Shown here: positions 25,092 through 36,860 of the stretch, in pieces | How the letters are laid out: every line of letters starts with the position of its first letter | How positions within the stretch are numbered: the stretch's first letter is position 1 | DNA from: Avena insularis | Taxonomy: Eukaryota > Streptophyta > Magnoliopsida > Poales > Poaceae | Assembly (NCBI GenBank): GCA_023614405.1 | Contig: CM042694.1 | Location: 94,967,285-95,031,284, forward strand | Reading direction: 5' to 3' | DNA: 64,000 bases | Made by a program: the position numbers and the translations under genes | Notes under the pieces: model-generated | The model's input: the letters and a program-made list of their open reading frames with translations, nothing else | Told to the model about the DNA's origin: nothing | Databases searched by the model: none

Positions 25092-26550
25092 CTAAGGGTA
25101 GAAACGTCACAGCTACCCGATGTTCCACGGGTTGGAGTATGCGACTCCAGCCTCTAAGTCCTTGAGACGATAGGTGCCACCTAACTTCAGTTATCATGTA
25201 GGGTCCTTCCCATGGAGATTTGAGCTTGAGGTGCCCCTTCTACTTCAGTCGTAGGATGAGATATCCTTCGACGAAGGACCTTGTCGAAGCCATCGGTTGT
25301 GGTAGTTGCGGAGACTCTACTGGTACACAGTTGACCATTCCGCGCAATTTCGTGCGCCTCGTCGAGGAGATCAACAGAGTCTTTGAGTGCTTCTGTGGAT
25401 TCGGCCTCACTGTAAGCAATGACCCGTGGGGCCTTGTAGCCTACTTCAGCTGGCAGTACCGCCTCGGTGTCGTGCACCATGAAGAAAGGCGTGTATCTAG
25501 TGGCGCTATTCGGGGTTGTCTGTAGGATCCATAGTACTGAGGGAAGCTCCTAGGCCCAACATCCTGCCGCTTGTTCAAGAGGCCAAAGGAGGGACTTATT
25601 GATGCCCTCGTAGACTAGGCCATTGGCCTTCTTGACTTGACCGTTGGTCTAAGGGTGTGCCACAGAAGCTTAGTTGATGTTGATTCCCAGGTTTTCGCAG
25701 AAATCCTAGAAATCATTCGAGGTGAAGTTCATTCCATTGTCGGTGATAATGTTGTGCGGCACCCCAAGCCTGAAGACGATGGACTCGAAGAACTTGACAA
25801 TAGTGGCTCTAGTTTGGTTTGTCACTGGCATGGCCTCTATTCACTTGGTGAACTTGTCGACTGCGATGAGGAGGTAGGCGTATCCTCCAGGCGACGATTT
25901 CTGTAGCTTGCCGGCCATGTCGAGGCCCTACTGCACGAAGGGCCAAGCCACAGGTATCGGTGTTAGTTCCGTGCATGGTGTGTGTGGCTTATTTGCAAAT
26001 ATCTGACAGGCGTTGCACCTTTCGATGATTTCCTTAGCGTCGCGCATCACGGTGGGCCAGTAGAAGCTAGCTCGTAGGGATTTAGCGACGAGGGCGCGAC
26101 TGCCTACGTGATGTCCGCAGGTGCCCTTGTGTATTTCGAGGAGGATTCCTCTACCGTCATCGTTGGTGGCACATCGCTAGAGGACGCCCGTAATGCTTTG
26201 CTTATAAAGCTCGCTGTTGATTATTGTGAAGGCCTTGGACCGCCGAGCTATGTGTCGCGCGTCCGTCGGGTCATCCGGCAACTTTTTGGTGAGCAGGTAC
26301 GTAATGTACGACTGAGTCCGGGACGTCTCAATGAGCATGACCTCCATGGTACCTTCGAGTACAGATCCTTGTTCTGCCTCATTGGATCCTTCAGCTTCTT
26401 CGGGTGGCACACCCCCAAGTGTGCCGCTGCATCTAATGGCCCTGTAGTAGCCTTTAGCTTGATGGATCATTCGTAGATTTGATCCAAGAATACGCCCGGC
26501 GGCACCAAGGCGCAGGTGGAGCCTATGTTGGCGAGCGTGTCAGCCTCCTC
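25092..26550 (-). pseudogene. Tat-like Gypsy integrase region, decayed
   Basis: Minus-strand pol, from the RNase H/integrase linker to the pol stop at 25092. Readable in order: RSKAFTIINSELYKQS (near 26180-26240), a CGHHVG and RCNACQIFA zinc-binding HHCC region (near 26000-26130), AVDKFTK (near 25855, first catalytic Asp region), IITDNGMNF (near 25730, second Asp), MVHDTEAVLPAEVGYKAP (near 25430-25480) and NPWNIG..RRFYP at the C-terminus. In-frame stops occur in at least three places, so it is dead. The sequence continues at 35365 across the LARD-like insertion. Confidence 0.82.
26546..26550. repeat. Target-site duplication TCCTC, left
   Basis: Repeated at 35360-35364. Confidence 0.92.
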
Positions 26551-29500
26551 TGTGGCATCCCGCAAAACCACTACTAGAAAATCGCGTTGTTTTTGTGCAT
26601 TGCATCATCATGACCGCATGCTCATGTCATCATGCCACATTGCATTTGAGCATCGTCATCATCTTGCATGTGCTTGCATAAAACTATTTTCGGGAAAACC
26701 TAATTTGATTTCTAAACGCCCCGTCTTTGTTCAAACGCAAAACCCGGGTCACCGGATTATTTTGTTTTGTCTGCTATCGATTTGCAAAAGCCCGGTTTGA
26801 AATAAATAAAATAGTTAATTATTTTTAGTGGGGCAGTCGAACGGGCCGATTCGACCCGAACGACCACCCCCAAAATAAAAATCGGTCCAGCTTAGACCCC
26901 ACCCCAAATCTTTTCTTACCCCAGTCCTATCTACCCACCCCTCCAGCCACCTCACTCCCTCCAATCGGCTCTCGCCACGTCACCCTGCCCCTTCCCCCTA
27001 ACCTATCCCAGGCCGCCACCTAAACCACCCCGCTCCCTCCCTCTCTCTCTCTTCCCCTGGCCCAGCCACACAACACACACAAGCACACACGCCACACGCC
27101 ACACCCCACCTGACCACCCGCCGACCCAGACCCCACCCCGGCCCACCACTCCCGCAGCGGCCCCACCACGACGCCCCACCCCGCTCGTCCTCTCTCCCCT
27201 CCCCGCGTCCGCCGCCTTCTCCCGCCTCTCCGGCAGCCTCGCCTGTCTGTCGCCCCTCTCTCCTCCCACTGCCTCCTCTGCGTCGCCGACGCTGATGCGC
27301 TTCTGTCGTCCTCCTCGGCCGCCTTGGCTCTCCTTCCTCCGGCCATTGCGCAGGCACGCCTGCTCGCCGCCGTGCTCCCCGCCTCCGGACTGCCGGGTCC
27401 CGCCACCTCGCCTCCTCCCAGGCTCGTCCTCCTCCGGCTCGAGCTCGGCCCCGAGCCCGCTGGCCAGCCGCGCCTCACCTCCTCTCTGCCTCGCGGGCCC
27501 CCTCGACCCAAGCCCGCCGCCCCGACCTCGCCCCTCCGCCTGCGCTCGCCCCGCCCGGTCATCACCTCCGGCGCGTCCTCCGGCCGCCGCTGTCAGGTCC
27601 AGGCGCGCCGACCTCGTGCTTTGGCACCGCACTGGCCGCCTCGCCTCCACCTCCCGACGGCGCCTGCCGCAGCTCCTCCGTCACCACCACCGCCTCCGGC
27701 AGCCGCCTCCTCGGGCCAATCCCGTGCAGCCCCGCCACGCCCTGCCGAGCTGGCTCGCCCGGCTCGGCCCCCCACGCGACCATGCTGCCGCCATGCCATG
27801 CCTCGCCTCCGCCGCTGTCCTCCGTTAGGCTCACTGGGCGTTCGCTTATGCGTTGACCTGTGGGATGCGGTGTTTGGCCAAGCGCTGATGCACAAGATCC
27901 CGCTGTTTGGATGCGCTTGACACCAAGATCTACGGACGCCGAGACCCCGAACTCAAGATCTATTCCGCATCTGCGCGCCAAGAACTCCGAAAAAACCCCG
28001 GCAAGTTCGCCATCGACCGAGAACGCCGCACGAACGCCAAGATCGCCACAAGGACGACAAGTTCTACTTCCGAACGACAAGACCGGCCGATCCGTGGGCC
28101 TGACAAGATCGACCGCTTGGAACCAAGATCTCCGGCACGTCACGACAAGTTCTCCATCTTGTATCCGAACCTCGCCGATCCCGCCGAGGCCGAACCCCAG
28201 ATCCGACCCCGAGACCGGAACCCCAAGCTCGAACCCTAATGTGTGAACCCTTCCGAAACCCTATTTTATAATATAATACAACTTGTCGCATATTAAAATG
28301 TTCATGCATGCATATTGTCGTGTGGTTTGGGGGCCTTATGCCGATTCACCTCATAATTAAATATGAGGCCCATATGCGGGCAAATCCAGTCTCATATCGG
28401 CCTCATTTAAACTTGTGTAGCGAACCGGTGATATATTCTGCCTTGTTAAACAACATTTAAATTGCGGGTTAGCTAAACAACATGAACCACCTAAATATTG
28501 TCGGGACCCCAGTTCCGCTTAATATGACCTAATTGCATCGCACCTTTGCCATGTCATACATCATACATGCATCATGCCGATCTTTTGCCGTAGTATTAAA
28601 TATTGCATCCGGTGTTTATTCTAGTGTTTTGCTTCTTCGCGGATAAGGCCGTTGAGTTGATGTGAGCTTCACCGATCTTGGATGAACCTTGACAATGCTT
28701 TTCAAAGCAGCATCTCCCCCTTTCTACCTATCTTACTTTTATAGTCTTTATTTCCTCCTGTTAATCTATTGCTATCTGTGTTGCGATGCTCTAGTTTCCG
28801 TACCCGTGGTATCCCCTGCAGCCTTATATTGCCTTGGACACATCCTATTACCGTTGATTGGTAGATAGTTGGACTTGCGTGTCGAAGTCGCCGCTCAAGT
28901 GCTGCTATGTCGTCAAGTACCGCTTGTTGGAGTATTGCTGCAAGTTAATTGTTGGAGATGATCATGGCTTTAATTACTGTTCACTTTAATTACTGTTTAA
29001 CAACTAAAATTGAAGTAGGTAAGCAGAGGCACCGGTGGGTGATAGACAATATTTGGTTTTCCGACCGCACCGGTGTCCGTAGGACCCCAGTTCTTGACAC
29101 TGTTCGAGATCGAGCGCTAACCACATGTGGGATGTGTGGGCACCCCATCGATTTAGTACCTGATTCCAAGTATTGTACTGGGGGCCACAACTAGTTTGAG
29201 GTTTTATTTACTATCCTGTACTTATGCCATGCTTTACTGCTTTATTTAAATTGTGCGATGGATAGCACACCGTACTGTTTAGGATCGTGACCCGTTTTCG
29301 CTGTATCGACAAGCCCGAGAGTTTCGGGTTCCCAGTCGTTTACGGCCGGCTCCACAAACCCTAAGTCCGTCTCGGAGACCGGCCGACTTCGTTGCGGGTT
29401 CGACTTAGTGGGGTGGCCCCCATGTACTTGCTTTGGGTCTGGGAAACGTCATGACTTAGGCCCCGCCGACATACCGATGGGTGTATGTTAATTGATCTGG

Positions 29501-30551
29501 CAAAAAGGGTCGAAGTGCGTGTGGATATCTCATGCTAATCGCGTGTGGATACTTTGGTGCACCCCTGCAGGGTTAAATCTTTTCGAAAAGCCGTGTCCGC
29601 GGTTATGGACGACTTGGAGCACAGTGCTTGATCATAGACAACTATAACTAAAGTTTACTGTTATAAATTGACTTGTATCCGATATGACTAGTAATCAGCT
29701 TCACCACAACGGAATGGCTAAATAAAAGTACCAACAACTGCTGGGTATGGGATATCTCATTCTAATTGTATTTGACTAGTAAGTGTCGCAACTACAACGG
29801 ATTGGTTAAATAAAACTGCCCACTGCTTATGTTATCAGGATGGCTATCTACATTTGACTAGTAATTGCCGCAACTATAACGGAATAAATAAAACTGCCAA
29901 CTGTGTGAGTTCCTCGGTTGACTTTCTCGGTTGGTATCGAGGGGGAATACCAGGATGGGTTTGTTTGGTGTTAGGATCAGGTTGGATCCGAATAGGTCTT
30001 TCTTATCCCTCTCTGATAGCCGACAGTTATATCGAGTCTCTATAGGATTGTTTAGTGCATGCTGCGCTGCCGCTTCAGTCCACCATACCTATGTAGGCGA
30101 GGACCGCCGAATTCTAGCCTCGCTGTCTTGGCCTCGATCGACCGCTCTCTCTTTTTCCTTTGCCCTTTGTCGGCACCCCTTTTGTTTAAGCAGGTTTTGA
30201 GATCGACGTCGTTAGCAGGGTTACCCTTCCGGCTTGGCCTGGGCAGGGTTATGGACGCCATTGGTTATTCTTCAGGGCTCTTAGCCCCATTTGCATCTTG
30301 TCCGTAGTCGGGCGCTATATCGTTTTCAAGGTGATTTGGATCTTTGTACGGTATATCTGTATTCTTGACTCATTGAGTCGCTGTTGTATATATATATCTG
30401 TTCTGTGGGTCCCATCGAGGACTGTTGTGTAATGTTATTACTTCGTTTTCCACCCGCACGAAAGTGCCTGGTGGGCACCTTTGAATCGTTTCTATGCGGG
30501 TTTGGCGGGAATCGCTAAAACTTGCATAGGGCCGATTCTGAGGGTGTTACA
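26551..30551 (+). repeat. 5' LTR of LARD-like copy 2
   Basis: Contains an AT-rich start, a TATA-like AAATAAATAAAATAG near 26799-26813, then a C-rich, pyrimidine-rich tract (about 26860-27290) and a GC-rich segment to about 28250. The remainder is AT-moderate and homologous to the copy 1 LTR. The GC-rich segment opens ORFs in several frames on both strands, as expected of base composition; they are not kept intact in the 3' LTR. Confidence 0.92.
26799..26813 (+). promoter_or_regulatory. Possible LTR promoter, copy 2
   Basis: An AT-rich TATA-like block about 250 bp into the LTR, just upstream of the GC-rich tract that would be the transcript leader. Only composition and position support it. 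Confidence 0.3.
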
Positions 30552-31345
30552 GAGTGGTATCAGAGCTCAGCAGTTGCGATACCCCACAAGTCCAGCCTGT
30601 AGGATAACCTAGCTAACGGCCGAAGTAGAGTGTCAAAACTATTTTTGAAAATCGGTTGGATAGTTCTGATTAGGTCTGATTTTACTCCTTACTCCTCTGC
30701 TGCTCTCCTCTCACCTCTGCGTGTTTTGAATCCGCCCTCTTACCTTTCTTCAAGTCTAGGATTTCTCGTGGTTGGGTTCCGTCGTACCTTCAGGGCTTCG
30801 CTTTCTCCTTTGGTAACGGTGTTGCTACATCTGATCTTCATGCTATCCGAGGAATCCTTCCTCGGGTGGACTTCTCCTTGCTCCTTCTCGTGCCATCCGG
30901 TGTTTTCCGACGCGACGACATCATCTACGCCAGATCCGATGCAGAGTCTGCATCACTCCTTTGTTCCGAACCTCGCTTGCCGAGATCTTCAGTCTGATTC
31001 CGAGAATGGTTGCACGCTTTTCTACTGATTGTGCAGAGTAATAGTTTGGGTGCGTGATGGATTGGCCCCCATGCCGACTACCCCTTCTATTCGTTTTTGT
31101 ACATTGAAGTGGATGAGAATGCATCGATTCCCTCTTTCTATCGAAGCTAGGGGTGGCTTTATTTGTGGATACCTCTGCCTTTGTCCTTTGTTTCCGGAGT
31201 GTTCTCACGATGATCACGGACAATGACCTCTTGTTAGTGGTGTCGCGGGGATCTACACGAAGCGAGAAGATGCAGATCGCCGACCTCCCTTCCGGTACCA
31301 TGAGGCGGATCTCGAGGGCGAGATCCATTGTTAGTGGTGTCGAAT
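30552..31345 (+). other. 794-bp internal domain of LARD-like copy 2
   Basis: Homologous to 5791-6586 in inverted orientation. The longest ORF (30630-31028, 132 codons) is frameshifted in copy 1, so it is not supported as a gene. It ends with a hairpin GGATCTCG-AGGG-CGAGATCC (about 31309-31328) and two TTGTTAGTGGTGTCG words (about 31232 and 31328), the second abutting the 3' LTR. Confidence 0.85.
30555..30570 (+). promoter_or_regulatory. Primer binding site, initiator Met tRNA, copy 2
   Basis: TGGTATCAGAGCTCAG, three bases after the LTR end, identical to copy 1. Confidence 0.9.
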
Positions 31346-34300
31346 TGTGGCATCCCGCAAAACCACTACTAGAAAATCGCGTTGTTTTTGTGCATTGCAT
31401 CATCATGACCGCATGCTCATGTCATCATGCCACATTGCATTTGAGCATCGTCATCATCTTGCATGTGCTTGCATAAAACTATTTTCGGGAAAACCTAATT
31501 TGATTTCTAAACGCCCCGTCTTTGTTCAAACGCAAAACCCGGGTCACCGGATTATTTTGTTTTGTCTGCTATCGATTTGCAAAAGCCCGGTTTGAAATAA
31601 ATAAAATAGTTAATTATTTTTAGTGGGGGCGATCGGGCCGATTCGACCCGAACGACCACCCCCAAAATAAAAATCGGTCCAGCTTAGACCCCCCCCCACA
31701 TCTTTTCTTACCCCAGTCTATCTACCCACCCTCCACCCACCTCTCCTCCAATCGGCTCTCGCCACGTCACCCTGCCCCTTCCCCCTAACCTATCCCAGGC
31801 CGCCACCTAAACCACCCCGCTCCCTCCCTCTCTCTCTCTTCCCCTGGCCCAGCCACACAACACACACAAGCACACACGCCACACGCCACACCCCACGACC
31901 ACCACGACCAGACCCCACCTGCCCACCACTCCCAAGGCCCCACCACGACGCCCCCACCCTCGTCTCTCTCTCCCCTCCCGCGTCTTGCGCCCTTCTCTCC
32001 GCCTCTCTCGGCGCAGCCTCGCTTCAGGTCCGTCGCCCTCTCTCCTCCCTTTGCCTCCTCCTCTGCGTCGCCCTGATGCGCTTCCCCGTCGTCCTCCTCG
32101 TCGGCCCTCGGCTCTCCTTCCTCCCTGTCATTAGGCACGCCTGCTGCCGCCGGTGCTCCCCGCCCGGACTGCCGGGTCCCGCCTCCTCGCCTCCTCCGCT
32201 CCAGCCGCTGCCCTCCTCGGCTCGGCTGCCTGAGCCCGCCACAGCTGCCGCCAAGGCCGCTCACTCCTCCTCTCGCCTCAAGGGCCCCCTCGACCAAGCC
32301 CGCCTGACCTCGCCCCTCACTTGCTCGCCCTTGGCCATCACCTCCCGTGGCCTCCGCCGCCCATGGTCCAGGCGCCGACCTCGTGCTTTGGCACTGCACT
32401 GGCCTCGCCTCCACCTCCCGACGGCGCCAGCGCAGCCTCCTCCGTCACCACCACCGCCCTCCGGCAGCCGCCTCCTCGGGCTAATCCAGCGTGCAGCCCG
32501 CCACGCCTTCGCCGAGCTGGCTCGCCCGAGCTTCGGCCCCACGCGACCATCTTGCCGCCATGCCCTGTGCCTCCGCCTCGCGCTGTCCTCCGTTGGGCTC
32601 GCCCCTGGGGCCGTTCCCTGTTTGCGTTGACCGCCTGTGGGGATGCAGTGTTTGGCCACAAGCGCTGATGCACAAGATCCCGCTGTTTGGATGCCGCGCC
32701 TTGGACACCAAGATCTACGGACGCCGAGACCCCCGAACCCGAAGATCTATTCCGTACCCGGTGCCGCGCCAAGAACTCCGAAAAAACCCCGGTACCGGGA
32801 AAGTTCGCCATCGACCTCGAGAACGCCTGCACGGAACGCCAAGATCGCCACAAGGACGACAAGTTCTACTTCCGAACGACAAGACCGGCCGATCCGTGGG
32901 CCTGACAAGATCGACCGCTTGGAACCAAGATCTCCGGCACGTCACGACAAGTTCTCCATCTTGTATCCGAACCTCGCCGATCCCGCCGAGGCCGAACCCC
33001 AGATCCGGACCCTGAGACCGACCCCGAACCCCGGAACCCCAAGCTCGCCGAACCCTAATGTGTGAACCCCTTCCCGAAACCCTATTTTATAATATAATAC
33101 AACTTGTCGCATATTAAAATGTTCATGCATGCATATTGTCGTGTGGTTTGGGGGCCTTATGCCGATTCACCTCATAATTAAATATGAGGCCCATATGCGG
33201 GCAAATCCAGTCTCATATCGGCCTCATTTAAACTTGTGTAGCGAACCGGTGATATATTCTGCCTTGTTAAACAACATTTAAATTGCGGGTTAGCTAAACA
33301 ACATGAACCACCTAAATATTGTCGGGACCCCAGTTCCGCTTAATATGACCTAATTGCATCGCACCTTTGCCATGTCATACATCATACATGCATCATGCCG
33401 ATCTTTTGCCGTAGTATTAAATATTGCATCCGGTGTTTATTCTAGTGTTTTGCTTCTTCGCGGATAAGGCCGTTGAGTTGATGTGAGCTTCGATCTTGGA
33501 TGAACCTTCGCAATGCTTTTCAAAGCAGCATCTCCCCTTTCTACCTATCTTACTTTTATAGTCTTTATTTCCTCCTGTTAATCTATTGCTATCTGTGTTG
33601 CGATGCTCTAGTTTCCGTACCCGTGGTATCCCCTGCAGCCTTATATTGCCTTGGACACATCCTATTACCTGTTGATTGGTAGATAGTTGGACTTGCGTGT
33701 CGTAGTCGCTCGCTCAAGTGCTGTTGCGTGTCGTCAAGTACCACAGTTGTTGGAGTATTGCTGCAAGTTAATTGTTGGAGATGATCATGGCTTTAATTAC
33801 TGTTCACTTTAATTACTGTTTAACAACTAAAATTGAAGTAGGTAAGCAGAGGCACCGGTGGGTGATAGACAATATTTGGTTTTCCGACCGCTCACTGGTG
33901 TCCCGTAGGACCCCGAGTTCTTGACACTGCTAGAGATCGAGCGCTAACCACATGTGGGATGTGGGCACCCCATCGATTTAGTACCTGATTCCAAGTATTG
34001 TCTTGGGGCCACAACTAGTTTGAGGTTTTATTTACTATCCTGTACTTATGCCATGCTTCTTGCTTTATTTAAATTGTGCGATGGATAGCACCGTCTTGTT
34101 TAGGATCATGACCTGTTTTCATTTGTATCGACAAGCCCGAGAGTTTCGGGTTCCCAGTCGTTTACAGCCGGCTCCACAAACCCTAAGTCCGTCTCGGAGA
34201 CCGGCCGACTTCGTTGCGGGTTCGACTTAGTGGGGTGGCCCCCATGTACTTGCTTTGGGTCTGGGAAACGTCATGACTTAGGCCCCGCCGACATACCGAT

Positions 34301-35359
34301 GGGTGTATGTTAATTGATCCGCAAAAGGGTCAAGTGCGTGTGGATATCTCATGCTAATCGCGTGTGGATACTTTGGTGCACCCTAGGTTAAATCTTTTCG
34401 AAAAGCCGTGTCCGCGGTTATGGACGACTTGGAGCACAGTGCTTGATCATAGACAACTATAACTAAAGTTTACTGTTATAAATTGACTTGTATCCGATAT
34501 GACTAGTAATCAGCTTCACCACAACGGAATGGCTAAATAAAAGTACCAACAACTGCTGGGTATGGGATATCTCATTCTAATTGTATTTGACTAGTAAGTG
34601 TCGCAACTACAACGGATTGGTTAAATAAAACTGCCCACTGCTTATGTTATCAGGATGGCTATCTACATTTGACTAGTAATTGCCGCAACTATAACGGAAT
34701 AAATAAAACTGCCAACTGTGTGAGTTCCTCGGTTGACTTTCTCGGTTGGTATCGAGGGGAAAAACCAGGATGGGTTTGTTTGGTGTTAGGATCAGGTTGG
34801 ATCCGAATAGGTCTTTCTTATCCCTCTCTGATAGCCGACAGTTATATCGAGTCTCTATAGGATTGTTTAGTGCATGCTGCGCTGCCGCTTGATCCACCAT
34901 ACCTATGTAGGCGAGGACCGCAATTCTAGCCTCGCTGTCTTGGCCTCGATCGACCGCTCTTTTTCCTTTGCCCTTTGTCGGCACCCCTTTTGTTTAAGCA
35001 GGTTTTGAGATCGACGTCGTTAGCAGGGTTACCCTTCCGGCTTGGCCTGGGCAGGGTTATGGACACCATTGGTTATTCTTCAGGGCTCTTAGCCCCATTT
35101 GCATCTTGTCCGTAGTCGGGCGCTATATCGTTTTCACGGTGATTTGGATCTTTGTACGGTATATCTGTATTCTTGACTCATTGAGTCGCTGTTGTATATA
35201 TATATCTGTTCTGTGGGTCCCATCGAGGACTGTTGTGTAATGTTATTACTTCGTTTTCCACCCGCACGAAAGTGCCTGGTGGGCACCTTTGAATCGTTTC
35301 TATGCGGGTTTGGCGGGAATCGCTAAAACTTGCATAGGGCCGATTCTGAGGGTGTTACA
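31346..35359 (+). repeat. 3' LTR of LARD-like copy 2
   Basis: 4014 bp. Identical or nearly so to the 5' LTR in its first ~270 bp. The GC-rich segment (about 31620-33075) differs by many short insertions and deletions; the rest differs mostly at short GC-containing words. Confidence 0.92.
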
Positions 35360-35364
35360 TCCTC
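35360..35364. repeat. Target-site duplication TCCTC, right
   Basis: Partner of 26546-26550. Confidence 0.92.
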
Positions 35365-36405
35365 ATTACTTTCGTGACCGACATGCCATAGTTCACAGCC
35401 ATCAAAGTCGCCTTCGACTGTGTTGTAGAGGTCATGGTACGAGACCATATTGTCGCTCAGGGCGTCACACCTATTCATGGTTTGTTGAACCACGAGGTTG
35501 GAGTCACCATAGGTGACGATCCTTGTTGCACCACAAGCCTTGGCCATCTGCATCCCGTGGATCAATGCTTCATACTCTGCCTCGTTGTTGGATGCGCAGA
35601 ACTTCATCCACAGGATATAACGCATCTTGTCGCCCTGGGGAGATGTCAGGATGATGCCCGCGCCAGCTCCTTCTTTGCGCTTGGATCCATCGAAGTTCAT
35701 AGTCCATAGGTTGGACATGTCCGGTATGTCTAGGAGATGATTCTCCATCTAGTGGACGAGGAAGTCCGACAGTACTTACGACTTGATCACTGTCCGCCGC
35801 TCGTAGGTGATGTCCCATGGGGATAGTTCAATGCCCGAAACAACGACCCGCCCCGTCGCTTCGGGGTTGTTGATGATGTGATTCAGCGAGGTGTCGTTCA
35901 CCTCAACTATCGGGTGCTCCTGGAAGTAGTGGTGCAGTCGCCGTGCTGTCATGAAGACACCATAGGCTAGCTTCTGGTAATGCGGGTACCGCTGCTTTGT
36001 GGGTGTCAGTACCTCGCTGAGGTAGTACAATGTATGTTGCACCCGGTGGACTTTGTTCTCTTTGGCTCGTTCGACCAACAGTACGGTACTGACCACCTGG
36101 TTGTTGACGGATATGTATAGCAACATTGGCTCCTTTTCCCTATGATCACCAGAACATGCAAGGTGGAGAGCAGGCGCTTGAGATCTTCGAATGCTTCTTG
36201 CGCCTCGTCCGTCCACTCGAACTTATCGGTCTTGCGGAGGAACTGGTAGAACGATAGTGCCTTCTCGCCCATTCAACTGATAAATCGACTGAGCGTTGTG
36301 ATTCGCCCAGCTAGCTGTTGGACGCCTTAGACGTTCTTCGGCTTCTCCATGGCCAGTATGGCCCTTATATTCTTCGTGTTAGCCTCTATTCCCCTGGTGG
36401 CCGAG
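35365..36405 (-). pseudogene. Tat-like Gypsy RT end, RNase H and additional RNase H, decayed
   Basis: Minus-strand pol upstream of the integrase at 25092-26550. In order on the minus strand: GIEANTKNIRAI and QQLAGRIT (RT thumb/connection, about 36290-36390), LSFYQFLRKTDKFEWTDEAQEAF (about 36190-36260), the first RNase H with LLYIS..VVSTVLL and LYYLSEVL..KQRYPHYQKLAYGV (about 35930-36130), and a second RNase H with MNFDGS, NNEAEYEAL and TYGDSNLVVQ (about 35490-35710). Two RNase H domains in tandem before integrase are the mark of the Tat lineage. At least one in-frame stop and frameshifts are present. Homology stops abruptly near 36405, so gag, protease and most of RT are lost. Confidence 0.8.
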
Positions 36406-36860
36406 CGTCATGGCCCCTCCTGCTCAGGGCCGAGCTCGCAGATGAGCGCTGCCACCCCTCCTGCTCGGGGCCGAGCTCGAGGACGAGCGCTGCCGCGCCC
36501 TTCTTGCCCTGCTCACGGTGGAGGGATCAACCATGTCGTGCACGAGGGAGACGACGTCCCCTTTTTTTATTTTTATATTTCTTAGAATATCTAGGATATT
36601 TTAATTGGACCGACAAGTGGGGCTCCGTCCACATCATCAAATTGGCTCTCATAAATAGGTCCCACACGTCAGAAACGCCGTCATTTCGTTTTTAAATCAG
36701 TTTTAGTGCATATTGCAAAAAACTTGTTGAAAAGTTGTCACATTTTGTAACGAAGCGTCAAAGTGGTGCCAAATCGAATATTCGGCAAGAAAGTGGTGAT
36801 TTTATGCTAACAACTCGAAAAGAAGCAACAAACATGTATTTCCTAGGGCATGAATATGTA
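36406..36860. other. Intergenic, truncation edge of the Gypsy block
   Basis: No gene seen. It starts with two copies of a 41-bp unit (CCTCCTGCTC..GGGCCGAGCTCG, about 36416-36500) and becomes AT-rich. It marks the transition from the retrotransposon block to the F-box gene island. Confidence 0.5.

Larger units (their letters stand above)
26551..35359 (+). mobile_element. LTR-heavy non-autonomous retrotransposon (LARD-like), copy 2
   Basis: 8809 bp on the plus strand with TSD TCCTC. LTRs are 26551-30551 (4001 bp) and 31346-35359 (4014 bp); the internal domain is only 794 bp. Ends are TGTGGCATCCCGC and GAGGGTGTTACA. Relative of copy 1 (1998-10380). The first ~115 bp, the last ~2.25 kb of the LTR, the PBS and the internal domain are homologous; about 1.6 kb in the LTR middle is unrelated and GC-rich here. 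No gag or pol. Its LTRs are nearly identical in AT-rich parts but carry many short indels in the GC-rich part. Confidence 0.93.

Noticed and set aside
27003..28246. Long overlapping ORFs on both strands in the GC-rich part of copy 2's LTR
   Set aside because: Open in many frames because of GC content; the second LTR copy shifts the frames, and there is no recognisable domain.
30630..31028. 132-codon ORF in the LARD-like internal domain
   Set aside because: The homologous region of copy 1 is frameshifted and carries stops, so protein conservation is absent.
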